A stretch of DNA of 64,000 nt from contig CAZOPF010000003.1 of NCBI GenBank assembly GCA_964581605.1, forward strand, positions 59,966 through 123,965, given 5' to 3'. Positions 24,848-33,359 of the stretch are shown piece after piece. Both the position numbers and the translations under genes were made by a program. Numbering within the stretch: the stretch's first letter is position 1; each line of letters starts with the position of its first letter. Origin of the DNA: CAADGU01 sp964581605 (lineage in GTDB: Bacteria > Chloroflexota > Anaerolineae > Promineifilales > Promineifilaceae). Under the pieces are notes generated by a model. It ran no database searches. It was not told the origin of the DNA and was given only the letters and a program-made list of their open reading frames with translations.

Positions 24848-27169
24848 CTAACGGCCGATAACTTCCATGTGGTGGCAGTCTTTGTCCGGCAAAAGCAGGA
24901 TGCCATGTTTGTGCTTTTGGCTGATACCGCCGGTTACAGAACCAACGGCCGTGCCCCCACGCAGCAGCACTTGCCACGGTTTCGTTGCTCCCTCAGCCTG
25001 TATGTGCAGTGTATCCCCTGTGCGGTGAACGTGCAGAGTCACAGTGGTCTTCCCTTTTTGATCTGGCACAGAAACGGACACGGCCGTGCCCTCATCCAGT
25101 CCAAACACATGAAACATCACCCCATCGGCAAAGTCATAATCGGGGCGGGTATCGTTTGCGCCCACCGGAATGATGCTGTTCGGCCGTACAAAAAGCGGCA
25201 GGCTGAAAAAGTCGTAGGATTCTCGCCGCCAGCCGCCACCTTCCACCACTTCCCCGGTCAGAAAATGTGTCCAACGGCCGTGTGGCAGATAATAATCCAC
25301 CATGCCATCCTGCCGGAAAATGGGGGCGACCAGCAGCGAGTCGCCCAGCATGTATTGGCGATCCAGGTAGTCACAGCCAGGGTCATCGGGGAATTCCAGC
25401 ATCATGGCCCGCATCATGGGCAGGCCGGTCTGGTGGGCGGCAACGGCCGTACACCACAAATAGGGCATCAAGCGACATTTCAACCGGGTAAAGTGGCGCA
25501 GCACGTCCACTGCCTCCTCGTCATAAAACCAGGGCACACGGTAAGAACTGTTGCCATGCAATCGGCTATGTGAGGAGAGCAGGCCAAAGGCACACCAGCG
25601 TTTGTAGACATCGGCCACGGCCGTTTGCTCAAAGCCACCCATATCATGACTCCAAAAGCCAAAGCCGGAGAGCGCCAACGATAGCCCACCGCGCAAACTT
25701 TCGGCCATAGACTCAAAGGTGGCCGTGCTGTCACCGCCCCAATGCACCGGGAACTGCTGCCCGCCCGCCGTGGCCGAACGGGCAAAAACCACCGCCTCGC
25801 CCCGCCCCCGCGCTTCCTCCAAAACCTGGAAGACGGTCTGGTTGTAGAGATGGGTGTAATAGTTGTGCATCTTGAGCGGATCAGAGCCGTCGTGGTACAC
25901 CACCTCGGTGGGGATTCGTTCGCCGAAGTCGGTTTTGAAGCAGTCCACACCCATATCCAGCAGCCCGCGCAGTTTGTCGCCAAACCAGCGGCAGGCGTCC
26001 GGGTTGGTGAAATCCACCAGCGCCATGCCCGCCTGCCAGCGATCCCATTGCCACACGCTGCCGTCAGCCCGTTTCACCAGGTAGCCGTAGGCCATGCCTT
26101 CGTCAAACAGGGCGGAACGTTGGGCGATGTAGGGATTGATCCAGAGGCAGATGTGCAAGCCACGCTCCTTGAGCCGCCGCAACATGCCTTCAGGGTCGGG
26201 AAAAACACGGCCGTCCCACTCCAGATTTGTCCAGTGAAACTCCTTCATCCAGAAACAGTCGAAGTGGAAGACGTGCAGCGGCAGGTCGCGGTCGGCCATG
26301 CCCTGCACAAAGCCGGTGACGGTGGCTTCGTCGTAGTCGGTGGTGAAGGAGGTGGAGAGCCAGAGGCCAAATGACCAGGCGGGTGGCAAGGCGGGCCGCC
26401 CGGTAAGCGCCGTGTAGCGCATCAGCACCTCTTTGGGCATGGGGCCGTTGATGAGGAAGTAGTCCAGCGATTCCCCGGCCACGCTGAACTGCACCCGCGC
26501 CACCTTTTCCGATGCCACTTCCAGCGAGACGAGTTCGGGGTGGTTGATAAAGACGCCATACCCACGATTGGTGAGGTAAAACGGCACGTTTTTATACGCC
26601 TGTTCGCTGCTGGTGCCACCATCTTCATGCCACAAATCTACCACCTGCCCATTTTTGACAAAGGGTGTGAAACGTTCACCCAGGCCGTAGACACATTCAC
26701 CCACACTGAGACCAAGTTGTTCGTGCATGTAACGGCCGTCGGCCGTGTCCACATAGCCCATACCCCGCCAGCCGCTTTGGGTCAACGGCCGTTCGCCATC
26801 CAGAAATTGCACCAGCCAGTTTTCGCCCTTGTCCACACGCACGGTGAGGTTGCCGCTGCGCAGGCTGGCGAAGGCTGGCTCGTTTTGCAGGTGCAGATCG
26901 GGTGTGGGCTGGGTGTGGAGGGAGAAGGTGGGGGTGGACGGCCGTATCCCCTTGTGATGCGTTAATTGCACCCGGATCACGTCCGGCATGGGCGAGGAAA
27001 AGCGCACCGTGAGTAGGCCCAGGTTGAGTGTGTCACCACGATGGTAGAGCCGCCGCGTGGGGCCATACACCACCAGCGCGTCTGGCTCCACGACCACATC
27101 ATGCACATGCACCGGAAAATGGGGCGTCAAGCCCGGCCGAAAACCCCAATACCCATCTGTAAATTTCAT
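24848..27169 (-). CDS. yicI: GH31 alpha-xylosidase (YicI type)
   Basis: 773-residue glycoside hydrolase family 31 enzyme releasing alpha-xylose from xyloglucan oligosaccharides or isoprimeverose. Nucleophile D414 in CFKTDFGERIP and acid/base D480 in WGGDSTATFESM lie two positions from the E. coli YicI numbers (416, 482). The substrate-loop FHFDCFWMKEFHWTNLEWD and the sequence GFWSHDMGGF are also YicI-like. Start 27169 because AAGGAG is 8 nt upstream; the frame extends to 27199. No signal peptide, so it acts in the cytoplasm on imported sugars. No transporter is adjacent. It is transcribed alone, with a 600-bp repeat-filled region upstream. Confidence 0.93.
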   Translation of the reverse strand: MKFTDGYWGFRPGLTPHFPVHVHDVVVEPDALVVYGPTRRLYHRGDTLNLGLLTVRFSSPMPDVIRVQLTHHKGIRPSTPTFSLHTQPTPDLHLQNEPAFASLRSGNLTVRVDKGENWLVQFLDGERPLTQSGWRGMGYVDTADGRYMHEQLGLSVGECVYGLGERFTPFVKNGQVVDLWHEDGGTSSEQAYKNVPFYLTNRGYGVFINHPELVSLEVASEKVARVQFSVAGESLDYFLINGPMPKEVLMRYTALTGRPALPPAWSFGLWLSTSFTTDYDEATVTGFVQGMADRDLPLHVFHFDCFWMKEFHWTNLEWDGRVFPDPEGMLRRLKERGLHICLWINPYIAQRSALFDEGMAYGYLVKRADGSVWQWDRWQAGMALVDFTNPDACRWFGDKLRGLLDMGVDCFKTDFGERIPTEVVYHDGSDPLKMHNYYTHLYNQTVFQVLEEARGRGEAVVFARSATAGGQQFPVHWGGDSTATFESMAESLRGGLSLALSGFGFWSHDMGGFEQTAVADVYKRWCAFGLLSSHSRLHGNSSYRVPWFYDEEAVDVLRHFTRLKCRLMPYLWCTAVAAHQTGLPMMRAMMLEFPDDPGCDYLDRQYMLGDSLLVAPIFRQDGMVDYYLPHGRWTHFLTGEVVEGGGWRRESYDFFSLPLFVRPNSIIPVGANDTRPDYDFADGVMFHVFGLDEGTAVSVSVPDQKGKTTVTLHVHRTGDTLHIQAEGATKPWQVLLRGGTAVGSVTGGISQKHKHGILLLPDKDCHHMEVIGR

Positions 27170-27192
27170 ATGTCGTACTCCTTTGGGGAAAT

Positions 27193-27238
27193 AATCCACA
27201 GATTACGCAGCTTTCACCGATTAAGAAATCTGTGGATT
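27193..27238. repeat. 12-bp perfect inverted repeat upstream of yicI
   Basis: AATCCACAGATT and AATCTGTGGATT with a 22-nt loop, just upstream of the yicI ribosome-binding site. It may be an operator or a foldback fragment. Confidence 0.5.
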
Positions 27239-27312
27239 TTCATGGCCCAATTTTGCCACGAAAGTTGGCGGGGTACGAGGTAGACAAAACCCGGCGATTG
27301 AAATCGCGGCTA

Positions 27313-27394
27313 CAAGAGGCAAAGCCCACCTTCGTGGGCTGCATACCAGTCGGCGAAGGCCGACTTTGCCTTTTGTTGGTGCAGATTTATCTGC
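27313..27394. repeat. cloverleaf-like foldback element
   Basis: Outer stem AGGCAAAG / CTTTGCCT encloses two perfect hairpins, GCCCAC-CTTC-GTGGGC (27324-27339) and AGTCGGC-GAAG-GCCGACT (27349-27366). A third, GCAGAT-TT-ATCTGC (27381-27394), follows. The preceding GATTGAAATCGCGGCTAC is typical of small repeated elements in Chloroflexi and cyanobacteria. Confidence 0.65.
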
Positions 27395-27590
27395 CGCCGC
27401 AAGCCATATTTCGAACTGCCGGGTAAAGGGAGCAAGTGGTGGCGTCACGGCCGTTGCCCCACACCAACACAAAAACCACCCCACCGCCAACCTGCAAACT
27501 CTGGGCAACCCCCGCCTCCCCCTGTATCCTTTCCGTCAAGCACACCTGTGCCCGGCTTGAGAACGTCTGATGAAACAAGTGGCTGAAAAG

Positions 27591-27714
27591 CTGATTGACT
27601 GACAAAACTTATCTAACCGCAGAGAACGCGGAGGGCGCAGAGGTTAAATAAAAGAGAAATCTCTGCGTTCTCCGCACCCTCTGCGGTTGAAAATGAAATT
27701 TGCCAGTCAACCAG
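27591..27714. repeat. foldback element with ACCGCAGAG arms
   Basis: Left arm from CTGATTGACTGACAAA through AACCGCAGAGAACGCGGAG (27591-27645) pairs imperfectly with the right arm (27657-27714). The arms are about 55 nt and the loop is short. The unit ACCGCAGAG-ACGCAGAG is a widespread bacterial repeat; a related GCGAAG-type foldback lies at 30311-30400. Confidence 0.7.
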
Positions 27715-27774
27715 GGCTGAAAAGGATAAGTTGCTACATTTTCCAGATATGGGGCATTGTTGATATATTTTGTA

Positions 27775-27788
27775 TCGTTGTACAACGA
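27775..27788. promoter_or_regulatory. 14-bp perfect palindrome, possible operator
   Basis: TCGTTGTACAACGA, 35 bp before the nuclease-like gene, in an AT-rich stretch. The symmetry fits a dimeric repressor site. No regulator gene is adjacent, so this is inference. Confidence 0.4.
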
Positions 27789-27823
27789 GTCAGTCGAATA
27801 AATAGTTGGGCGGTTTACTTGTT

Positions 27824-28345
27824 ATGATGACTAAAGTTTCAACCATCGAATCAAAAAACCCTCCTTCTCGTGGAGCGAATAATCAACAAGTTGCACGTGC
27901 CGGGGAGCATTTTGTAGCTGCTGAATTGAATAAACGAGGCGCGTATGCAGTAACTTTCGCCGGTAATATGCCAAAGATTGATCTACTGGCATGTAATTCA
28001 GATCAAAGCCGTACCGTCCAGATTCAGGTGAAAACAAAAAAAGGTGGTTTGTCATGGCATTCAAGTATTGTTGATTGTATGGCAATGGAGGAGCCACCAA
28101 ATCCAATGGATGTAATAAAATTCTGGGCCTTTGTCGATTTAGGTGAGTATAGTGCTGCGCCACAGTATTGGATTGTTCCTGATTGGTGGATGCGAGATGA
28201 TATTTACAGGGCGCATCAGGAATATTTAGGTAGACATGGCGGTAAGCGTGCTAAAAATCCTGAGTCAACGCATCATTCGATTCAAGAAAAGCGATTGGTA
28301 ATGTGGAAAGACAAATGGGATATCTTGGGAATCTTCAGACAGTAG
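27824..28345 (+). CDS. PD-(D/E)XK nuclease-like protein of unknown function
   Basis: 173 residues. The N-terminal half carries a restriction-endonuclease-like core: helix VARAGEHFVAAELNKRG (Glu), then D in GNMPKIDLLACN, then VQIQVKTKKG, matching the E-x(n)-D-x(n)-QxK layout of the PD-(D/E)XK superfamily, including group I intron/holin-associated and DUF4365-like enzymes. The C-terminal half (FWAFVDLGEYSAAPQYWIVPDWW) resembles the tail of such DUFs. Start at ATG 27824 or 27827; no strong Shine-Dalgarno. The gene is AT-richer than its neighbours and falls in a stretch without octamers, suggesting recent transfer. No methyltransferase or helicase is next to it. Confidence 0.6.
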   Translation: MMTKVSTIESKNPPSRGANNQQVARAGEHFVAAELNKRGAYAVTFAGNMPKIDLLACNSDQSRTVQIQVKTKKGGLSWHSSIVDCMAMEEPPNPMDVIKFWAFVDLGEYSAAPQYWIVPDWWMRDDIYRAHQEYLGRHGGKRAKNPESTHHSIQEKRLVMWKDKWDILGIFRQ

Positions 28346-28501
28346 CATAATCTTTTCAACTCGCCATCCGACAACCTGTTCTACCCAACCGCTCTGGAGG
28401 AGGTAGGACACGGCAGTTAACCTATCCATTTTTTCACCGGCGAAATGGGAACAATTGGTAGGATCACATGACCCATGTAGAGAAACAAAGCGGAGATTAA
28501 G

Positions 28502-28621
28502 ATGACTAACCTTCAACCGGGGCAAATGCTTGGCCCCTATCGGATTACCAATCAGGTCGGCAAAGGCGGCATGGCCACGGTCTATAAGGCTTACCAGGCG
28601 GCCAGGATTTCTGCCCCTTAA
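28502..28621 (+). pseudogene. truncated serine/threonine protein kinase (N-terminal 39 residues)
   Basis: Begins MTNLQPGQMLGPYRITNQ and continues VGKGGMATVYKAYQ, the glycine-rich loop and VxK-type start of a PknB-like kinase, with GGAG 6 nt upstream. After AYQAARIS it meets a stop at 28619-28621. The catalytic core is missing. It could be the scar of a deletion that removed the kinase body. Between 28346 and 28501 I see no other gene. Confidence 0.75.
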
Positions 28622-28715
28622 CTGCCGAAAAATCCCTTCTCGAAATTTTCGCCGGGTCATGCTACAATGTTTGACATAAGCGATAAATGATGCACCTGAC
28701 AGGAGAGGACACAAG

Positions 28716-29429
28716 ATGAACCAGGCATTACAAGAGGCAATCGCCGCCACCCGCGCCAATGACAAACGCAAAGCCCAACTCTTGCTGGCTAATAACCTCA
28801 AAGAAAACCCGGAGGATGTGCAATCCTGGTACCTGCTCAGTATGCTGGTGGATTCCAAAGAGAAACAGGCGCTTTATCTGGGCAAGGCGTTGGCGCTTGA
28901 TCCCGGTCACGCCAAAGCGCAGGAACGGCTGACCCGTCTGCAAACGGCCGCGACCATCGCTATTTCGGACGAACCGCTGGACTTCCTGGCGCAGTCAGAA
29001 GGTGACACGTTGCCGGAATGGTTGGCGGGAGATGCGGAGGCGCTGCAAGTGGAGAAAATGGGGATGCGGGCGGCCCCTGGGGCGGTGGAAGAAGTGAAAG
29101 AGGAAGAGGTGGGCGTCACGGCCGTAGCTACCGCCCCCGCCAAAGATGTGCCCGACTGGCTGCAACAGGATGTCAGCCCCAGCTGGGTCACGCAAGAACC
29201 ACCCACGCAGGTCTCCCCCTTCCCCGCCGAGAAAAAAGCGCCGCCCAAACCCAAACCGCAGCCGGCCCCCGCCGCCAAAGCCAAACCGGTCCCCCGCAAA
29301 AAAGCACCAGCCAGGAAAAAACCACGCACCAAACAGCAAAAGACCTCTCAACTCAACTTCATCATGGGTGTTCTGGTGGTTTTCTTCGTATTGGTTGTGC
29401 TGCTGCTGGCGTATCTGGCTTTTGGGTAA
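28716..29429 (+). CDS. TPR-like protein with C-terminal membrane anchor
   Basis: 237 residues in three parts. The helical N-terminal ~75 residues read as about two tetratricopeptide-like repeats (NDKRKAQLLLANNLKENPEDVQSWYLLSMLV, YLGKALALDPGHAKAQERL). Then comes an acidic linker with two DxPxWL-type motifs (LPEWLAG, VPDWLQQ) and a Pro/Lys/Ala-rich basic region (about 165-210). A single C-terminal transmembrane helix (about 214-235) ends the protein. This TPR plus xPxWL plus tail-anchor architecture is common in Anaerolineae proteins of unknown function. AGGAGAGG lies about 8 nt upstream. It follows the truncated kinase gene, and Ser/Thr kinases often sit near such scaffolds. Confidence 0.75.
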   Translation: MNQALQEAIAATRANDKRKAQLLLANNLKENPEDVQSWYLLSMLVDSKEKQALYLGKALALDPGHAKAQERLTRLQTAATIAISDEPLDFLAQSEGDTLPEWLAGDAEALQVEKMGMRAAPGAVEEVKEEEVGVTAVATAPAKDVPDWLQQDVSPSWVTQEPPTQVSPFPAEKKAPPKPKPQPAPAAKAKPVPRKKAPARKKPRTKQQKTSQLNFIMGVLVVFFVLVVLLLAYLAFG

Positions 29430-29513
29430 ATGGTGTTGCTACGGCCGTTGATAGTCAGAACATTCATTGCAGTAATCGGTAATCGGTTGTCAGTCATTGG
29501 TACTGATTACCTT

Positions 29514-30299
29514 CTATGGGTTCCCCAGCCAGGAGAGCCGCCCTTCAGTGGAAGTCTCATCGGCAGCACCTACAGCACGCAGGAAAACATCCTCCAGCGT
29601 AGCGTCGGTTCCGTGTTCGGCCTGGGTGCGCAGTTCATCCATTGATCCTTCGGCCACCAGACGGCCGTCGGCAATCACCCCCACCCGCGAGCAAAGCCGC
29701 TCTACCACTTCCAGGATGTGCGAGGTGAAAAAGATGGTCGCCCCCCGTTCCCGCAGCCGCCGCAGCACATCCCGAATGACGCGCCCGGAAATGGCGTCAA
29801 TGCCCTCAAACGGCTCATCCAGAAACAGAACACGCGGATTATGGACAATAGCCGCTGCCAGCGCCGTCTTTTTGCGCATCCCGTGGGAATAATCAATAAT
29901 GAGCTTGTCGGCGTCATCCGTCAGATCGAGCAGGGCCAACAACTCTTCGGTGCGCTGTTCGGCATCTCGTTTGGGCAAACCGTACATGACGCCAGAAAAG
30001 CGGATAAATTCGCGGGCGCTAAGGCGTTGGTACAAATGGTTGCCATCAGGCAAAACGCCCAACCGCTGCTTGGCGGCCAACGGGTTGGCCCACATATCTA
30101 TGCCGGTGATCAGACATTGCCCGGCGGACGGCCGTAACAGCCCCACCAGCATGTTAATGGTCGTAGACTTGCCGGCCCCATTTGGCCCCAGAAAGCCATA
30201 AAATTCGCCTTCGGCCACCCGGAGATCGAGGTTGTCTACGGCCGTTTTTTTGTCAAAATAGCGCGTTAGTCCCCGTGCCTCTACGGCCCATTCACTCAT
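29514..30299 (-). CDS. ABC transporter ATP-binding protein
   Basis: 261-residue ABC ATPase: Walker A GPNGAGKST, signature region DYSHGMRKKTALA (non-canonical SHGMRKK in place of LSGGQ, as in ABC-2 exporter ATPases), Walker B VLFLDEPFEGID, H-loop TSHILE. This places it in the CcmA/NatA-like ABC-2 group. No permease gene is adjacent on either side, so the partner must be elsewhere. Start 30299 is supported by AGGAG 6-7 nt upstream; a longer frame to 30323 is less likely. Short GTAATCGG-type repeats fill 29463-29513 between this gene and the TPR gene. Confidence 0.88.
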   Translation of the reverse strand: MSEWAVEARGLTRYFDKKTAVDNLDLRVAEGEFYGFLGPNGAGKSTTINMLVGLLRPSAGQCLITGIDMWANPLAAKQRLGVLPDGNHLYQRLSAREFIRFSGVMYGLPKRDAEQRTEELLALLDLTDDADKLIIDYSHGMRKKTALAAAIVHNPRVLFLDEPFEGIDAISGRVIRDVLRRLRERGATIFFTSHILEVVERLCSRVGVIADGRLVAEGSMDELRTQAEHGTDATLEDVFLRAVGAADETSTEGRLSWLGNP

Positions 30300-30310
30300 G
30301 GTCACTCCTG

Positions 30311-30400
30311 TTTTTGAACGCAAAGGCGCAAAGAGGCAAAGGGTTTAAGAGAGGGAAGAAGAGAAAAAGCCTTCGCGTTTCTTCGCGCTCTTCGCGGATC
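30311..30400. repeat. foldback of GCAAAG/GCGAAG units
   Basis: GAACGCAAAGGCGCAAAGAG on the left faces CTTCGCGTTTCTTCGCG on the right, around a purine-rich centre. It fills the spacer upstream of the ABC ATPase gene and reaches the 3' end of the next gene. Confidence 0.6.
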
Positions 30401-31022
30401 ATATTTGCTGTACGGCCAATTCGGGTAAGGCGTTGCTCAAGGCTTCCAACGTGGGGATGAGCACGTCGTAGTTGCTACGCAGTAGTTCGATCAATTCGTG
30501 GATGGCGCGCATGGCCCAGGCATCATCGTTCCCGCGTATCTGGTACACGCTGGCGATGTGGGCCACCAGCAGCTGGTCAACGGGCACGGGTGTGCCCACC
30601 GCCCGCAAAATCAGGCGCAGGTAGCCCAGATTATCGGTAAAAGCCCGTACATCATCGGGATCGGCCACCAGTTCCACCGGGTCCAGGTTGAGCGGCGGAC
30701 GCGGGGGTAAGGTGTGGTGCAGACGGCCGTTCCATTCATACCCCACCGCCATCACACTCATCTCCACGGGCAGGATGCGATTTTCGCGCTGGTCTTGAAT
30801 GGCCGACGGCCGTGGCGACTCCGCCAGCACCAGCCGCCGCACCAACGGGTCATCGTCAATCAACATATCGTAAATGAGGCCGTAGATCGCTTCACGTTCA
30901 TCTAACGGCCGTGCCCGCACCAGCCCGCCAAAGGCCGGCGCCCGCAACTGCCCCACCCGGCAGCCCACCGCAAACCCGGCCGTACTCGCCCGCAATATCC
31001 GCCCAATTTCTTGATTCGTCAT
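30399..31022 (-). CDS. HAS-barrel-like protein of unknown function, next to nurA cluster
   Basis: 207 residues. The first ~60 (EIGRILRASTAGFAVGCRVGQLRAPAFGGLVRA, then EREAIYGLIYDM) look like the small beta-barrel (HAS-barrel) that begins HerA ATPases and some partner proteins. The rest is helical with a conserved-looking AHIASVYQIRGNDDAWAMRAIHELIELLRSNYD. No ATPase or catalytic motif is visible. It lies 70 bp downstream of a DNA methyltransferase gene in the same orientation, in the cluster with NurA. Start at ATG 31022 (AAGGGA about 8 nt upstream). The HAS-barrel call is by eye and needs structure prediction. Confidence 0.5.
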   Translation of the reverse strand: MTNQEIGRILRASTAGFAVGCRVGQLRAPAFGGLVRARPLDEREAIYGLIYDMLIDDDPLVRRLVLAESPRPSAIQDQRENRILPVEMSVMAVGYEWNGRLHHTLPPRPPLNLDPVELVADPDDVRAFTDNLGYLRLILRAVGTPVPVDQLLVAHIASVYQIRGNDDAWAMRAIHELIELLRSNYDVLIPTLEALSNALPELAVQQI

Positions 31023-31092
31023 CACATTTTCCCTTATGGGGCAATGCCCAAAATCAAAACAGGAATGTCAATATCTGACACACCGCGATGCT

Positions 31093-32106
31093 CTAAATCC
31101 CACACGATCTGCTCAAAGTAGGAAACAGTGGTTGTTCTTGCCATTCATGCGGGATTTGGGCCACTTTTTCTTTGCCAGTTGGTTTGTGAACAGGCTTGCC
31201 CATGGGCCGTAGTTTCAACGTGCCATTGAAATATGCCTGTAAACGCTCACGGGCAATGTTGACATAATCGCCTTCTTGTTCGCTGCCTATGGCCCGCCGG
31301 TTGTGTTTCACGGCCGCCACCAACGCCGAACCCACCCCGGCATAGGGATCAAGCACCCAATCACCCTCATCGGTTAAAGCCAAGACACACCGTTCCACTA
31401 ATTCCACCGGGAACTGGCAGGGGTGTTCCGTCTTTTCGGGATGATTCGATTTGACATTAGGGATTTCCCAAAAAGCAGAGCCCCATTCTTCGGCTAACCC
31501 TTCCCATACATCCGAAGGGTTTTTCCCATTGGGGTTGCCGGATGGTTTACCGATATGGGGGCCTTTGTAGTGGCGTTTGCCGGGATATTTTGAAGGGACA
31601 CGCACAGGGTCCAGGTTAAAGGTGTAATTTTCGCTCTTGGTAAACCACAATAGGGTTTCGTAACGGCCGGAAAAGCGTTTTTGTGTATGTAACCCATGCC
31701 CAAAATGCCAGATGATGCGATTCCGCAGAAACAATCCCAACTCTTTGAACATAGGATAATAATAAATGTCGAGCGGAAATACCTCCCCCTTCTCTACAAA
31801 GTTGCCTACCTGCCAGCAGAGGCTGCCTTGTGGATGGAGGACGCGATGCAATCTGGCGATAGTGTGTTGCTGCAATGCCAGATACTTTTCAATGGAAACC
31901 TTATCTTCATACGCCTTGCCGAGGTTGTAAGGCGGCGAACTGATGATCAGTTTCGCTGAGCCATCGGGCAGCGTATCCAAAAATTCGTTGGTATCGCCGT
32001 GAAACAACACAATTTCAGCATCCCTTGAATAAGTTGGGGAAATCTCTTTTGGTATACTAAAAAGCGGTAAACTCATTCCATCAATCTCCCAATCTCTCAA
32101 TCTCAT
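31093..32106 (-). CDS. site-specific DNA methyltransferase (beta class, SPPY motif)
   Basis: 337-residue DNA methylase with motif IV S57-P-P-Y60 preceding motif I (DPYAGVGS, 253-260), the beta-class order, and the conserved HPEKTEHPCQFPVELVERCV stretch before it. SPPY is most often seen in N4-cytosine methylases, though some N6-adenine enzymes share it. The ATG overlaps the NurA TGA (ATGA), indicating translational coupling. The first ~10 residues are encoded by a GAGATTG-type repeat, and an alternative ATG is at 32076. No endonuclease is recognisable beside it. The gene lacks ACGGCCGT copies, suggesting it is a later arrival. Target site unknown. Confidence 0.88.
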   Translation of the reverse strand: MRLRDWEIDGMSLPLFSIPKEISPTYSRDAEIVLFHGDTNEFLDTLPDGSAKLIISSPPYNLGKAYEDKVSIEKYLALQQHTIARLHRVLHPQGSLCWQVGNFVEKGEVFPLDIYYYPMFKELGLFLRNRIIWHFGHGLHTQKRFSGRYETLLWFTKSENYTFNLDPVRVPSKYPGKRHYKGPHIGKPSGNPNGKNPSDVWEGLAEEWGSAFWEIPNVKSNHPEKTEHPCQFPVELVERCVLALTDEGDWVLDPYAGVGSALVAAVKHNRRAIGSEQEGDYVNIARERLQAYFNGTLKLRPMGKPVHKPTGKEKVAQIPHEWQEQPLFPTLSRSCGI

Positions 32107-33317
32107 AAGCCTTTATGCCTGGTTTTGCCGCCGCGGGCGATGTTTTTGCTGGCTTGTTTGGCGGTGATGGTGTGGTTGAGGCCGTACCGTTCCATGATCA
32201 CATCAATCATAAAGTTGAGTTGTTCCTGGTCGCGGTAGGTGACCACGGCCGTCTCGTCTGCCCTTGCCAACACGTAGGGATAATCGCCCAAAATCTGGCA
32301 TTGGTCGTAAACGAGGGCGTGTACGGCCGTGACCATCTCCTCCACCTGCGCCACCCACATGGGAATATCTACACGGGCTACCTGACGGCCGTGTGTGCCT
32401 GGATTCAGATAGAAAAAGCAGACCTCATTGGCCTGGTCTTGGGCGGCAAACTTGTGGTTGGGGTCAGAAACGGTCACAAAAACTTTGCTGCGCTGCCCCG
32501 GCCCTAAAAGCTGGCTGAACAGATGCCCATCCGTCAGCCCCCAACTGGCCTCGCGCTGACCTAACGATTTCCAGTCAAAATCTGGTTCGTCGAGCGCCTG
32601 GAGGGAGCGCAGCAGGGTGGTGACGTAGCCGGTGGCGGGGCGGTCAATATAACCCGCTAACAAGGCACCGGCTTGCCGGATCCTGGTCATGCTTTCGCCC
32701 CATTCGGTGACGGCCGCATTTTCCGCCACTCCCGCCGGGCCAATCGGCCAGTACAAGAGCCGCTGGTCGAGGATAGCAAAAATGGGGGGTACGGCCGTCT
32801 GGTACTCCTCTGCCTTTTGGGCCAACATGCCAATTTCGGCCAGGTCGCGTTCAATGCTGACCGTGCCGCCGGTATCGTCGAATTTGTTGTCACGGCCGTC
32901 CGCCTGCGGGTAATGCAGCGTGGGCGTGGAAAACTGGTCGGGGGCACGGCCGCTGCCGTGATGGTAAACCACGCCGCCGATGTTGATAAGGTAATACAGG
33001 TAAGCGGCATGGCGGTCGGGGCGAATTTGGGAGCCGTCGGCGGCGATGAGGGTGGCGCGGGCGGGCGGTGGCGGGGCGGGGATGGTGGCGTTGAGTGGCT
33101 CAGTTTCGTTGAGCGGCCGTGCCGAGCGGTAAAATTTGGGGTCGGCCTTCTCATGCGCCTCGGCCAACGCCTGGCGCACGGCCGTCCAATCCTGCGCGAA
33201 TTGATCCAACAACACCTGGGAGTTATCTCTGGCAGCTTCGCGCTGGGATAGCCGTGCGGCCGTGGCCTGGGCCATCTCGTCTAGTTTTACAGTGAGCTTT
33301 TCAAATTCCAGTGCCAT
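32103..33317 (-). CDS. nurA: NurA-domain nuclease
   Basis: 404 residues with the NurA signature: an N-terminal helical region, LIAADGSQIRPDRH (catalytic Asp in D94-G-S-Q), FAILDQRLLYWP, GYIDRP, LTDGHLFSQLL and a C-terminal YPYVLARADETAVV. NurA is a 5'-to-3' exonuclease that normally works with the hexameric ATPase HerA in DNA end resection or in antiphage systems. No HerA ATPase is encoded in this window. It is 42 bp downstream of a large DNA methyltransferase and overlaps the next methyltransferase by 4 nt. No clear Shine-Dalgarno; a hairpin precedes it. Confidence 0.85.
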   Translation of the reverse strand: MALEFEKLTVKLDEMAQATAARLSQREAARDNSQVLLDQFAQDWTAVRQALAEAHEKADPKFYRSARPLNETEPLNATIPAPPPPARATLIAADGSQIRPDRHAAYLYYLINIGGVVYHHGSGRAPDQFSTPTLHYPQADGRDNKFDDTGGTVSIERDLAEIGMLAQKAEEYQTAVPPIFAILDQRLLYWPIGPAGVAENAAVTEWGESMTRIRQAGALLAGYIDRPATGYVTTLLRSLQALDEPDFDWKSLGQREASWGLTDGHLFSQLLGPGQRSKVFVTVSDPNHKFAAQDQANEVCFFYLNPGTHGRQVARVDIPMWVAQVEEMVTAVHALVYDQCQILGDYPYVLARADETAVVTYRDQEQLNFMIDVIMERYGLNHTITAKQASKNIARGGKTRHKGL

Positions 33318-33331
33318 TTATTGTGAGGCAG

Positions 33332-33359
33332 AGGCGTATTGTAAGAGAGACATACGCCT
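33332..33359 (-). repeat. 8-bp-stem hairpin between methyltransferase and nurA
   Basis: AGGCGTAT and ATACGCCT with a 12-nt loop, filling most of the 42-nt spacer. It may modulate nurA translation or stabilise the upstream message. Confidence 0.45.

Noticed and set aside
31093..32106. idea that the SPPY methyltransferase modifies the ACGGCCGT octamer
   Set aside because: Nothing in the sequence links enzyme and motif; the gene itself lacks the octamer and looks acquired, so it is unlikely to drive a genome-wide word.
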